NCBI RefSeq assembly: GCF_022808855.1
Contig: NZ_JAKZLF010000027.1
Span: forward strand, 28,424 to 77,004
Source of the DNA: Anaeromyxobacter soli
Lineage (GTDB): Bacteria > Myxococcota > Myxococcia > Myxococcales > Anaeromyxobacteraceae
Direction: 5' to 3'
DNA length: 48,581 bases
The notes below the pieces were generated by a model. It had not been told where the DNA came from. It made no database searches and was given only the letters and a program-made list of their open reading frames with translations. Shown here piece by piece: positions 17,647 through 25,855 of the stretch. The position numbers and the translations under genes are program-made. The stretch's first letter is position 1; every line of letters begins with the position of its first letter.

Positions 17647-19119
17647 ATGCCAGAGCTCACTCGTCCCGGCGCCGGGAGCGCCTGTCTCGTCGTGGCGCCC
17701 GTGGGTGCGCCGGGGCTCGTGGACGTCCTCGCGCACGCCGGCTTCACGGTGGTCGCGGCGACGTCCGAGCGCGACGCGCTCGACGCGCTCGAGCAGACGC
17801 CGTTCGCGGCGGTGTACGTCTCCCAGTCCCTCGGCCTCCCGGCCCTCGCGCGCGTGGTCGCCGCCGGCGGGCAGCGGCTCGGCGAGGCGCCGATCATCGT
17901 GCTCGGCAGCTCCGGGACGGTCCAGGAGGCGGTCGACGCCATGCAGCTCGGGGCCACGGACTACGTCGCCCCGCCGTTCGACCCCGACGCCGTGCTCCGG
18001 CGCCTCGGCCGCGCGCTCGAGCGCTCCGTGCCGCCGCGCCGCGAGCCGTTCCCCGCCGGGCTCCTCGGCGTCGTGGGCACCTCTGCGGCGATGCGGCGGC
18101 TGCACGACTCCATCGACAAAATCTCGCGCTACAAGAGCAACGTCCTCCTCCTCGGCGAGAGCGGCACTGGCAAGGAGATCATCGCGCGGGCGCTCCACGA
18201 GCGCGGCCCGCGCCGCCAGCACCTCTTCGTCCCCGTGAACTGCGCCACGCTCGGGCGCGACATCCTCGAGAACGAGCTCTTCGGGCACGAGCGAGGGGCG
18301 TTCACCGGCGCGAACGAGCGCAAGAAGGGGCTGTTCGAGCTCGCCGACGGCGGCACCTTCTTCCTCGACGAGATCGCCGAGATGGATCTCTCGACGCAGG
18401 CGAAGCTCCTGCGCGTCCTGGAGCGCAGCGAGTTCCGGCGCGTCGGCGGCACCGCCAAGGTGAAGGTGGATCTCTCCATCATCGCGGCGACGAACCGCGA
18501 TCTCGAGGAGGCGATCGCCGCCGGCCGGTTCCGCGAGGACCTCTACTACCGCCTCAAGGTCGTGACGCTCGTGGTCCCGCCCCTGCGCGATCGGCGCGAG
18601 GACATCCCCCCGCTCGTGGACGCGTTCATCGCGGACTTCAACCGCCGCACGGGCGGGCGCATCGCGGGGGTCGACCCCGAGGCCCTCGAGTGGCTCGTCG
18701 GCTGCGACTGGCCGGGCAACGTCCGCGAGCTCCGGAACGCGGTCGAGGGCGCGTGCGTGCTCGCGCCCGGCGAGGTGGTGAAGCTCGCCGACCTGGCGGA
18801 GCGCGTCGAGCGCCGCGAGCGCCGCCCCGCGGCCCGCGCGCCCGCGCCCGCGCGCGCCGCCCCCGAGCCGGCCGCGGCCGTGCCGGGAGCCTCGACGGAC
18901 GGGGCAGCGCCGGGTGGCGCGCCGCTCCCCATCGGCGGCACCATCGTGATCCCCATCGGCTGCACGCTCGCCGAGGCCGAGCGCCGCATCGTCCTCGCGA
19001 ACCTCCGCCATTTCCGGACCCGCGCCCGCGCCGCGCGGGCGCTCGGCGTCGGCCTGCGCACGCTCTACACGAAGCTCGCCGCGTGGTCGAAAGACGGGGA
19101 GGATGCCGAAACGGCATGA
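17647..19119 (+). CDS. Sigma-54-dependent transcriptional activator with degenerate receiver
   Basis: The 490-residue product has three parts. Residues 10-125 have a CheY-like outline, ending GATDYVAPPF, but have no acidic pair after strand 1, no phospho-acceptor Asp in AAVYVSQSL, and Pro in place of the conserved Lys. The AAA+ domain (about 140-380) is intact: Walker A GESGTGKE (170-177), the sigma-54 contact loop GAFTGA (217-222), Walker B FFLDEI, and WPGNVRELRN. A Pro/Ala linker leads to a Fis-type HTH (about 450-485). It should remodel sigma-54 RNA polymerase, but control must come from something other than aspartate phosphorylation. AGAAGG precedes the ATG by eight bases. It probably controls the Ehr operon downstream. 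Confidence 0.93.
   Translation: MPELTRPGAGSACLVVAPVGAPGLVDVLAHAGFTVVAATSERDALDALEQTPFAAVYVSQSLGLPALARVVAAGGQRLGEAPIIVLGSSGTVQEAVDAMQLGATDYVAPPFDPDAVLRRLGRALERSVPPRREPFPAGLLGVVGTSAAMRRLHDSIDKISRYKSNVLLLGESGTGKEIIARALHERGPRRQHLFVPVNCATLGRDILENELFGHERGAFTGANERKKGLFELADGGTFFLDEIAEMDLSTQAKLLRVLERSEFRRVGGTAKVKVDLSIIAATNRDLEEAIAAGRFREDLYYRLKVVTLVVPPLRDRREDIPPLVDAFIADFNRRTGGRIAGVDPEALEWLVGCDWPGNVRELRNAVEGACVLAPGEVVKLADLAERVERRERRPAARAPAPARAAPEPAAAVPGASTDGAAPGGAPLPIGGTIVIPIGCTLAEAERRIVLANLRHFRTRARAARALGVGLRTLYTKLAAWSKDGEDAETA
19104..19116. promoter_or_regulatory. Inverted copy of the 13-base palindrome
   Basis: TGCCGAAACGGCA is the exact reverse complement of the site at 17618-17630. It sits across the last codons of the activator gene and the ATG of the next gene. 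It could be a second operator or chance within coding sequence. Confidence 0.3.
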
Positions 19120-19592
19120 TCCCTGGGCGGCCGCCCCGGAGATCCGCCCGGAACCGGGCGGATCTCGCGGAGATCGGGGCTGGCGCGCTTCCTGCTCTCG
19201 TCGGGGGCGTGTCCTCGAGAGCGCCGCCCTCCGTCCTCGTGCTCGCCCGTCCCGGGCCGGAGAGCGACGACCTGTTCGCCGACCTCTCGCAGCGGGAGGA
19301 CGTCTGCCTGCTGCGCGTCGCGACCGCGGCAGCGGCGAACGTGGCCATCGGGGAGCTCGCGGTCGCGCTCGTCATCGCGTGCCCGCAGATTCCGCCCCAC
19401 GCGATCGACTCGGTCCTCGCCCAGCTCGACGCGCTCCGCCCGGGGACGCCGGTGCTCGCCATCCGCACGCGCCAGGCGCAGGAGCCGGCCGCGTGGGGCG
19501 AGCGGGGCGTGGCGGTGCTGCGCCTGCCGCTCCTCGCCGGCGTCCTGTCGCGGGCGGTGGACGTCGTCCTCGGCATGACGGGCAAGCTCTAG
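19116..19592 (+). CDS. Receiver-like protein lacking phosphorylation residues
   Basis: The 158-residue product starts at an ATG overlapping the stop of the activator (ATGA, 19116-19119), so translation is coupled. From about 38 on it has a CheY-like alternation (SVLVLARPG, VALVIACPQIP, GTPVLAIRT, GVAVLRLPLL), but none of the conserved acidic pair, Asp or Lys is visible. I do not recognise a named family. It resembles the degenerate receiver of the activator just upstream, so it may have arisen from it or bind it. An internal GTG at 19208 would give a shorter protein starting at the receiver-like part. Confidence 0.7.
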   Translation: MIPGRPPRRSARNRADLAEIGAGALPALVGGVSSRAPPSVLVLARPGPESDDLFADLSQREDVCLLRVATAAAANVAIGELAVALVIACPQIPPHAIDSVLAQLDALRPGTPVLAIRTRQAQEPAAWGERGVAVLRLPLLAGVLSRAVDVVLGMTGKL

Positions 19593-19611
19593 GAAGGAAC
19601 GGCAAGAGAAG

Positions 19612-20310
19612 ATGCAGCTCACGACGCGCGACGCTTCCCGCCTCCTCGGCGTCTCGGACTCGACGCTCCACCGCTGGCTCAAGAGCGGCGAGCTCCCCTC
19701 CACCCGCGTGAACGACCAGTACCGGCTGAACCGGATCGACCTCCTGGAGTTCGCCGCCGCGCGGAACCTGGCCATCTCCGCCGAGCTGCTCGCGGAGCTC
19801 GAGACGGAGGCGCCGGAGCTGCCGAGCCTCGCCGACGCGCTCCGGGCCGGCGGGGTCCACCGCGGCCTCTCCGGCACGGACAAGCCGGCCATCCTGCGGG
19901 AGGTCGTCGAGCGGCTGCCGCTCCCGCGCCCCGCCGATCGGGAGCTGCTCCACCGCGTCCTCCTGGCCCGCGAGGCGCTCGGCTCGACCGGCCTCGGCAA
20001 CGGCATCGCGATCCCGCACGCCCGGAACCCCATCGTCCTCCGCATCGCGCGGCCGGAGGTGGCGATCTGCTACCTCGACACGCCCGTCGAGTTCGGGGCC
20101 ATCGACGGCAAGCCCGTGCACACGCTCGTGACCCTCGTGACCCCGTCCACCCGCGTGCACCTGCACCTGCTCGCCGTCGTCGCCGCCGCGCTGCACGACC
20201 CCGCGGTGCTCGCGAGGCTCGAGGCGCGCGCCGGCGCCGAGGAGCTGCTCCCCGAGATCTCCCGGGTCGAGGCGGCCATCGCCGCGCAGCGCGCCGGGAG
20301 CGCCCGGTGA
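19612..20310 (+). CDS. Excisionase-type HTH fused to PTS EIIA-Ntr domain
   Basis: The product is 232 residues. Residues 1-55 are a MerR/excisionase-type DNA-binding helix-turn-helix (TTRDASRLLGVSDSTLHRWL, then EFAAARN). Residues about 70-225 are a PtsN-type EIIA domain with the phosphorylatable His 136 in GNGIAIPHARN. EIIA-Ntr receives phosphate from PtsO/NPr and regulates nitrogen, potassium and stress functions. Here the phospho-domain is joined to a DNA-binding domain, so it may act as a phosphate-controlled transcription factor for the operon. Its stop overlaps the GTG start of the first hydrogenase-like subunit (GTGA). GAGAAG lies just before its ATG. Confidence 0.9.
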   Translation: MQLTTRDASRLLGVSDSTLHRWLKSGELPSTRVNDQYRLNRIDLLEFAAARNLAISAELLAELETEAPELPSLADALRAGGVHRGLSGTDKPAILREVVERLPLPRPADRELLHRVLLAREALGSTGLGNGIAIPHARNPIVLRIARPEVAICYLDTPVEFGAIDGKPVHTLVTLVTPSTRVHLHLLAVVAAALHDPAVLARLEARAGAEELLPEISRVEAAIAAQRAGSAR

Positions 20311-22313
20311 GCCTCTTCCTCGCCGCGCTCGTCGTCCTCGTGGCGGGTGGCGCCGCCGCGCTCGCCGCCTCCGCTCGCCCCACCGCCGCGCTCGCCATCG
20401 GCAGCGCGAGCGCCGCCGCGGGCTCCGCGATGGGGCTCCTCGCCGCCTTCCCCGCGCTCCGCGCGCCTCCGTCCGCCTGGGAGCTCGCCTGGGCGGTGCC
20501 GAACGGCGCGATCGCGCTCGGGCTCGATCCGCTCTCCGCGGTCTTCGCCGTCGCGGTGTTCGCGCTCGGCCTCGCCGCGGCCGTGTTCGGGGCGGGCTAC
20601 ATGCGCGCCCACCTCGCGCGGCGCTCGCTCGGCGCGTTCCTGTTCTTCTTCAACGTCCTCCTCGCCTCGATGGCGGTGCTCGTGGCCGCCCGCCAGGCGC
20701 TCCTGTTCATCGTCGCGTGGGAGACGATGACCGTCTCGTCGTTCCTGCTCGTCGGCCTCGAGCACGAGGCGGGGGCGGTGCGGATGGCGACGCGGACGTA
20801 CCTCGTCGCGTCCCACCTCGGGGCCGCGTTCCTCTTCGGGCTGTTCCTCACGCTCGGTCACGCCGCCGGGTCGCTGAGGTTCGAGGCGTTCGAGGCCCTG
20901 CGCGCCGGCTCCGCGGTCCCGGCGACGCTGCTGTTCGTCTTCGCCCTCGTGGGCTTCGGCACCAAGGCCGGCCTCGTCCCGCTCCACGTGTGGCTGCCGG
21001 AGGCCCACCCGGCGGCGCCGAGCCACGTCTCCGCGCTCATGTCGGGCGTCCTCGTGAAGATGGGCGTCTACGGCATCCTGCGGGTGCTCACCTTCCTGCC
21101 TCCGGCGCCCGTCTCCCACGGCCTCGCGCTCGCCGCGGTCGGGCTGCTCGGCGCGGTCGCCGCGCTGCTCCTCGCCCTCGGGCAGCGCGACCTGAAGCGC
21201 ATCCTGGCCTACTCCACGGTCGAGAACGTCGGGATCATCGCGTTGGGCCTCGGCGTGGGCCTCGTCGGCGCGGCGGGCCGGGCCCCCGCGGTCGCCGCGC
21301 TCGGGGTCGCCGGCGCGCTCCTCCACGTCTGGAACCACGCCCTGATGAAGGGGCTCGCCTTCATGGGCGCCGGCGCGGTGGTGCACGGCGCGGGCACCCG
21401 CGACGTGGAGCGGATGGGCGGCCTCCTCCGGCGCCTCCCGGTGAGCGCGGGGCTGCTCGTGTTCGCGGCCGTCGCGCTCGCGGCGCTCCCGCCGCTCAAC
21501 GGCTTCGTCTCCGAGTGGCTGCTCTACCTGGGCCTCCTCGACGGCGGGCAGGGCTCTGCCGCCGGGACCGCCCTGCTCGCCTACCTGTCCCTCGCCGTGC
21601 TCGCGCTCGTCGGCGCGCTCGCTGCCATCGTGTTCACCCGGCTCGTCGGGGCGGCGCTGCTCGGCAGCCCGCGCAGCCCCGAGGCGGCGTCCGCCCACGA
21701 GGGCGGCCCGCTGCTCCTCGCGCCCCTCGCCGCCCTCGCCGCAGCGAACGCCGCCGTGGCGCTCTTCCCCGGCCAGGCGGTCGCGCTCCTCACCCCGGCG
21801 GCCGCGATCGTGCTCCGCGTCCCCGCGGCGGAGCTCGCGGCGAGGCTCGCCCCCGCGCTCTCCGCGCTCGCCGGGCCGCTCCGCGCGGGGCTCGCGCTCC
21901 TCCTCCTCTGTGGCGTCGCGCTCGCCCTCGCCTCGCGGCGGATGCTCGCCCGGCGCGACGTGCGCGCCGCCCAGACCTGGGGCTGCGGCTTCTCCGCCGA
22001 GAGCGCGCGCGTGCAGTACACAGCCGCCTCGCTCTCCGAGCTCGCGCTCGCGGCGATCGCGCCGCGCGCGCTCCGCCCCGTCGAGACCCCGGCGCGGCCG
22101 GAGGGCCTCTTCCCCCGCCGCGTCCGCTACGCCCAGGAGGCGGACGACCCCGCCCGCGCGCGCGTGTTCGAGCCGGCGTTCCGCGCGGTGGGCGAGTGGT
22201 TCGGGCGGCTGCGGCACTTCCAGCAGTCGCGGCTCAACCTGCAGCTCCTCTACACGGTCCTCACCGTCCTCGCCCTCTCGGCGCTCCTCCTCTTCCACCA
22301 GCGCGGCCCATGA
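20307..22313 (+). CDS. hyfB: Hydrogenase-4/complex I-like antiporter subunit (HyfB type, copy 1)
   Basis: The product is a 668-residue polytopic membrane protein of the NuoL/Mrp antiporter family. Ion-channel residues are kept: the Glu in VAWETMTVSSFL, Lys in GTKAGLVPLHVWLPEAH, Lys in SGVLVKMGVYGILR, and Lys in ALMKGLAFMGAG. The C-terminal TWGCGFSAESARVQYTA segment identifies the HyfB/HycC branch. It should translocate H+ or Na+ in the membrane arm of the Ehr complex. The GTG start overlaps the EIIA stop and its own stop overlaps the next ATG. The next gene is a paralogue of similar length. Confidence 0.92.
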   Translation: MSLFLAALVVLVAGGAAALAASARPTAALAIGSASAAAGSAMGLLAAFPALRAPPSAWELAWAVPNGAIALGLDPLSAVFAVAVFALGLAAAVFGAGYMRAHLARRSLGAFLFFFNVLLASMAVLVAARQALLFIVAWETMTVSSFLLVGLEHEAGAVRMATRTYLVASHLGAAFLFGLFLTLGHAAGSLRFEAFEALRAGSAVPATLLFVFALVGFGTKAGLVPLHVWLPEAHPAAPSHVSALMSGVLVKMGVYGILRVLTFLPPAPVSHGLALAAVGLLGAVAALLLALGQRDLKRILAYSTVENVGIIALGLGVGLVGAAGRAPAVAALGVAGALLHVWNHALMKGLAFMGAGAVVHGAGTRDVERMGGLLRRLPVSAGLLVFAAVALAALPPLNGFVSEWLLYLGLLDGGQGSAAGTALLAYLSLAVLALVGALAAIVFTRLVGAALLGSPRSPEAASAHEGGPLLLAPLAALAAANAAVALFPGQAVALLTPAAAIVLRVPAAELAARLAPALSALAGPLRAGLALLLLCGVALALASRRMLARRDVRAAQTWGCGFSAESARVQYTAASLSELALAAIAPRALRPVETPARPEGLFPRRVRYAQEADDPARARVFEPAFRAVGEWFGRLRHFQQSRLNLQLLYTVLTVLALSALLLFHQRGP

Positions 22314-24274
22314 CGCTCGTCCCCGTCCTCGGCGCCATCGCCCTCCCCGCCGCGAGCGGGCTCGCCGCGGCCGCGCTGCGCGCGCGGCCGGCCGCGGGCC
22401 AGGCCCTCGCGTGCGCCGCGCTGTGCGCGGGGGCGGCCCTCGGCGTCGCGGCGGCGGGGACGGTGCTCCTCGGCGGGGAGCTCTCGGCGCCGGCGCTCGG
22501 GCTGCGCCTCGACGCGCTCTCGGCGATCTTCCTCTTGCCCATCTGCGCGGTCTCGGCGCTCGGGGCGGTGTACGGGCTCGGCTACTACCCGCAGGCCGAG
22601 CACGGCCCGCGCGCCGTGCGGCTGCAGCTCTTCTACGGGCTCGCCACGGGCGGGATGGTCCTCCTCGTCGTGGCGGGGCACGCCGTCGTGTTCCTCGTCG
22701 GCTGGGAGGTGATGGCGCTCTCCGGCTTCCTCCTCGTCCACACGGACCACGAGCGCGCGGAGGTGCAGCGCGCGGCGCTCGTGTACCTCGCGGCCACGCA
22801 CGTCGGGACGCTCGCGCTCTTCGCGCTCTTCGCCCTCCTGCGGCAGGCGGCGGGGTCGTTCGACTTCGCGGCGATGCAGGGGCTGCCCGGTGCGGGCCGG
22901 CTCGCGGCGAGCGCCTTCGCGCTCGCGCTCCTCGGCTTCGGCGTGAAGGCCGGCCTCATGCCGCTCCACTTCTGGCTGCCGGGCGCGCACGCGGCGGCGC
23001 CGTCGCACGTCTCGGCGGTGATGTCCGGGGTGCTCATCAAGACCGGCATCTACGGGCTCCTGCGCGTGACGGGGCTCTTCGCCGCGCCGCCCGCGACGTG
23101 GGGGACGGCGCTCCTCCTGCTCGGCGGCGCCTCCGCCGTGCTGGGGGTCGCGTTCGCCCTCGCGCAGCACGATCTCAAGCGGCTCCTCGCGTACCACAGC
23201 GTCGAGAACATCGGGATCATCGCCCTCGGCACCGGGCTCGCGCTGCTCGGCCGGTCGCGCGGCGAGCCCGGCCTCGTGGTGCTCGGGCTCGGGGGCGCGA
23301 CGCTCCACGTCGTGAACCACGCGCTGTTCAAGTCGCTCCTCTTCCTCGGCGCCGGCGCGGTCCAGCACGCGACGGGCACGCGCGAGCTCGACCTCCTCGG
23401 CGGGCTCGCGCGCCCGATGCGCGCGACCGCGGTGCTCTTCCTCGTCGGCGCGGCGGCGATCAGCGGGCTCCCGCCGCTCAACGGGTTCGTCTCGGAGTGG
23501 CTCGTCTACATGGGCTTCCTCTCCGCCCTGGAGCGCGGCGGGGGCGACCTCCTCGCCTTCGCGGCGCTGGGCGTGCCGGCGCTGGCGCTGGTCGGCGGGC
23601 TCGCCGCGGCGTGCTTCGTCAAGGTGGTGGGGGTGGTGTTCCTCGGCACCCCGCGCAGCGCGCACCCGCGCGCCGCGCACGAGGCGCCGCGGACGATGCT
23701 CGTGCCGATGGCGATCCTCGCCGCGGCCTGCGCCGCGATCGGCCTCGCCCCGGCCGCCGCGCTCCCGGCGCTGGTCCGCGCGGCGGCGGCCTGGTCGCGG
23801 CTCCCGCCCGAGCTCCTCGACGGCGCGGCGGCGCGCGCGGGCGCGGGCGCCTCGCGGGTGAGCGTCGCCGCGGCCGCGCTCCTCGTCGCGACGGCAGGCC
23901 TGGTCCTCCTCCGCCGTCGCCTCGGGGCGCCGCGCGCCCCCGACGTCGAGACCTGGGGCTGCGCCTTCTCTGGCCCGCTCCCGCGCGCGCAGTACACCGG
24001 CTCGTCCTTCGCCGAGCTGCTCGTCCGCCGCTTCTCGTGGGCGATCTTCCCGCGCGGCGCCGCGCCGCGCCTCGGCGGGGCGTTCCCGGCCCGCGCCGCG
24101 TTCCACACCGAGGTGCCGGACACGGTCCTCGATCTCGCGCTCGCCCCCGCCGCGCGCGGCTTCCGGTGGCTCGCCGCGCGGGCCCACCTCCTCTTCCTGC
24201 GCCGCATCCAGTTCCAGGTGCTGCTCGTCCTCGCGACGCTGCTCGCGATCCTCGCCTGGGGATTCGGCTGGTGA
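22310..24274 (+). CDS. hyfB: Hydrogenase-4/complex I-like antiporter subunit (HyfB type, copy 2)
   Basis: The product is 654 residues, paralogous to the preceding subunit along its whole length. It keeps the Glu in VGWEVMALSGFL, Lys in GVKAGLMPLHFWLPGAH, Lys in GVLIKTGIYGLLR, and Lys in ALFKSLLFLGAG. It also has the HyfB-type tail TWGCAFSGPLPRAQYTGSSF. In hydrogenase-4 the second antiporter subunit is HyfD, which lacks this tail; here a second HyfB-type protein occupies that place. Starts at ATG overlapping the previous stop, and ends overlapping the GTG of the HyfC gene. It is likely a second ion channel of the complex. Confidence 0.91.
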   Translation: MTLVPVLGAIALPAASGLAAAALRARPAAGQALACAALCAGAALGVAAAGTVLLGGELSAPALGLRLDALSAIFLLPICAVSALGAVYGLGYYPQAEHGPRAVRLQLFYGLATGGMVLLVVAGHAVVFLVGWEVMALSGFLLVHTDHERAEVQRAALVYLAATHVGTLALFALFALLRQAAGSFDFAAMQGLPGAGRLAASAFALALLGFGVKAGLMPLHFWLPGAHAAAPSHVSAVMSGVLIKTGIYGLLRVTGLFAAPPATWGTALLLLGGASAVLGVAFALAQHDLKRLLAYHSVENIGIIALGTGLALLGRSRGEPGLVVLGLGGATLHVVNHALFKSLLFLGAGAVQHATGTRELDLLGGLARPMRATAVLFLVGAAAISGLPPLNGFVSEWLVYMGFLSALERGGGDLLAFAALGVPALALVGGLAAACFVKVVGVVFLGTPRSAHPRAAHEAPRTMLVPMAILAAACAAIGLAPAAALPALVRAAAAWSRLPPELLDGAAARAGAGASRVSVAAAALLVATAGLVLLRRRLGAPRAPDVETWGCAFSGPLPRAQYTGSSFAELLVRRFSWAIFPRGAAPRLGGAFPARAAFHTEVPDTVLDLALAPAARGFRWLAARAHLLFLRRIQFQVLLVLATLLAILAWGFGW

Positions 24275-25194
24275 ACACGCCCATGCTCCTCCTGCGCACC
24301 GTGCTGCACCTCGCCGCGCTCCTCGCGCTGCCCCCTCTCCTCCTCGGCGTCGTGAACCGCACGAAGTCGATCTTCGCGGGGCGCGTCGGACCTCCGCTGC
24401 TGCAGCCCTACCTCGATCTCGCGAAGCTCCTGCGCAAGGGCGCGGTCTACAGCCGGACCACGACCTGGGTGTTCCGCGCGGGCCCGATCGTCGGGCTCGC
24501 CGCCGTGGCGTCGGCCGGGCTCCTCCTCTCGATGGGCGGCGCGCCCGCGGCGCTCTCCTTCGCGGGGGACTTCGTCCTGTTCGCGTACCTGCTCGGCCTC
24601 GCGCGCTTCGCGACCGCCCTCGCGGCGCTCGACACCGGCTCCGCGTTCGAGGGGATGGGCGCCGCGCGCGAGGTCACGTTCGCGAGCCTCGCCGAGCCGG
24701 CCCTCTTCCTGTGCCTGCTCGTGCTGGCGCGCGCGACGGGCACCCTCTCGCTCTCCGGCATGCTCGGCCCGGCGCTCCCGGGGGCGTGGGGCTCCGCCGG
24801 CCCGGCGCTGCTCCTCGCCGCCATCGCGGTGTTCGTCATCGCCCTCGCCGAGAACTCGCGCATCCCGGTGGACGACCCGAACACGCACCTCGAGCTCACG
24901 ATGATCCACGAGGTGATGGTGCTCGACCACGGCGGGCCCGACCTCGCCTTCATCCTGTACGGCGCGTCCCTGAAGCTCTTCCTCTTCGGGGCGATCCTCT
25001 CCCGCCTCGTCCTCGGCCGCGGCGACGGCGCGCTCGCCTCGGAGGCGCTGTTCTTCCTGGGCGTCCTCTGCTTCGCGGTGGGCGTCGGCGTCGTCGAGTC
25101 CGTGATGGCGCGGCTGCGCATCGTGCGCGTCCCGCAGCTCCTCGTGGGCGCGTCGGTCCTCTCCGTGTTCGCGCTCGTCCTCCTCCTCCGGTGA
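24271..25194 (+). CDS. hyfC: Hydrogenase-4/complex I-like subunit HyfC (NuoH family)
   Basis: This is a 307-residue polytopic protein of the NuoH/HycD family that joins the peripheral arm to the membrane arm and forms the quinone-site-like entry channel. Conserved signatures are GRVGPPLLQPYLDLAKLLRK near the N-terminus, an EGMGAARE loop, and ENSRIPVDDPNTHLELTMIH. The GTG at 24271 overlaps the previous stop (GTGA); an ATG at 24283 is a possible shorter start. The length and motifs are normal for the family. Confidence 0.92.
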   Translation: MNTPMLLLRTVLHLAALLALPPLLLGVVNRTKSIFAGRVGPPLLQPYLDLAKLLRKGAVYSRTTTWVFRAGPIVGLAAVASAGLLLSMGGAPAALSFAGDFVLFAYLLGLARFATALAALDTGSAFEGMGAAREVTFASLAEPALFLCLLVLARATGTLSLSGMLGPALPGAWGSAGPALLLAAIAVFVIALAENSRIPVDDPNTHLELTMIHEVMVLDHGGPDLAFILYGASLKLFLFGAILSRLVLGRGDGALASEALFFLGVLCFAVGVGVVESVMARLRIVRVPQLLVGASVLSVFALVLLLR

Positions 25195-25199
25195 CCGCG

Positions 25200-25847
25200 A
25201 TGGCCTCGTTCGTCGATCTCGTCTTCGTCCTGGTCGTCGTCATCGACCTGTTCCTGCTCGCCTCGAGCCGCCTCGGCGCCGCGATCCGCACCGTCGCGAT
25301 CCAGGGCGCGCTCCTCGCGGCGCTCCCGCTCCTCCTCGTCCGCGAGTCTCACAACCTCGGCCACGCGGTCCTCCTCGCCGGCGGCGCGCTCGCCATCAAG
25401 GGGTTCTTCATCCCCTGGCTGATGTTCCGGGCGATCCGCGAGGCGTCGATCCGCCGCGAGATGGAGCCCGTCATCGGCTTCGTCCCCTCGATGGTGCTCG
25501 GCGCGGTGGGCGTCGCGCTCGCCTTCGCGTTCTCGAGCCGGCTGCCGCTCCCCGACGCCGGCGCCCACGGCTTCCTCGTGCCGACCGCGCTCTCCACGGT
25601 CTGGACCGGGCTCCTCCTCGTCGTCACCCGCAAGAAGGCGGTGAGCCAGGTGCTCGGGTTCCTCGTCCTCGAGAACGGGGTCTACGTCTTCGGGCTGCTG
25701 CTCTCCGACGTCATGCCGGTCATGGTCGAGGCGGGCGTCCTCCTCGACCTCTTCGCGGCGGTGTTCGTGATGGGCATCGTCATGTTCCACATCAACCGCG
25801 AGTTCTCCTCGCTCGACACCGAGAAGCTCTCGGCGCTGAAGGATTAG
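25200..25847 (+). CDS. hyfE: Hydrogenase-4 subunit HyfE
   Basis: The 215-residue membrane protein has about six to seven hydrophobic segments and is similar to HyfE, a NuoK-related subunit. The C-terminal part LGFLVLENGVYVFGLLL is the NuoK-like core, with a Glu in the membrane helix; a second Glu lies in MVEAGVLLDLF. The ATG at 25200 has GGTGA five bases upstream. A GTG at 25191 overlaps the previous stop in the same GTGA pattern used by its neighbours, so it is a real alternative. It is predicted to lie between HyfC and the antiporter subunits. Confidence 0.9.
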   Translation: MASFVDLVFVLVVVIDLFLLASSRLGAAIRTVAIQGALLAALPLLLVRESHNLGHAVLLAGGALAIKGFFIPWLMFRAIREASIRREMEPVIGFVPSMVLGAVGVALAFAFSSRLPLPDAGAHGFLVPTALSTVWTGLLLVVTRKKAVSQVLGFLVLENGVYVFGLLLSDVMPVMVEAGVLLDLFAAVFVMGIVMFHINREFSSLDTEKLSALKD

Positions 25848-25855
25848 GGCGCGCC

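Noticed and set aside
17560-17647. A sigma-54 promoter before the activator
   Set aside because: No GG-N10-GC element of the -24/-12 type fits; the nearby TTGCA lacks a GG at the right distance.
20070-22298. A 742-codon minus-strand frame opposite hyfB copy 1, rich in Arg and Glu
   Set aside because: It mirrors a real gene with normal membrane-protein signatures. The translation is low-complexity and charged, as expected from the antisense of high-G+C coding sequence.
22250-24187. A 645-codon minus-strand frame opposite hyfB copy 2
   Set aside because: Same reason: antisense of a conserved gene, with Arg/Glu/Ala bias and no family motif.
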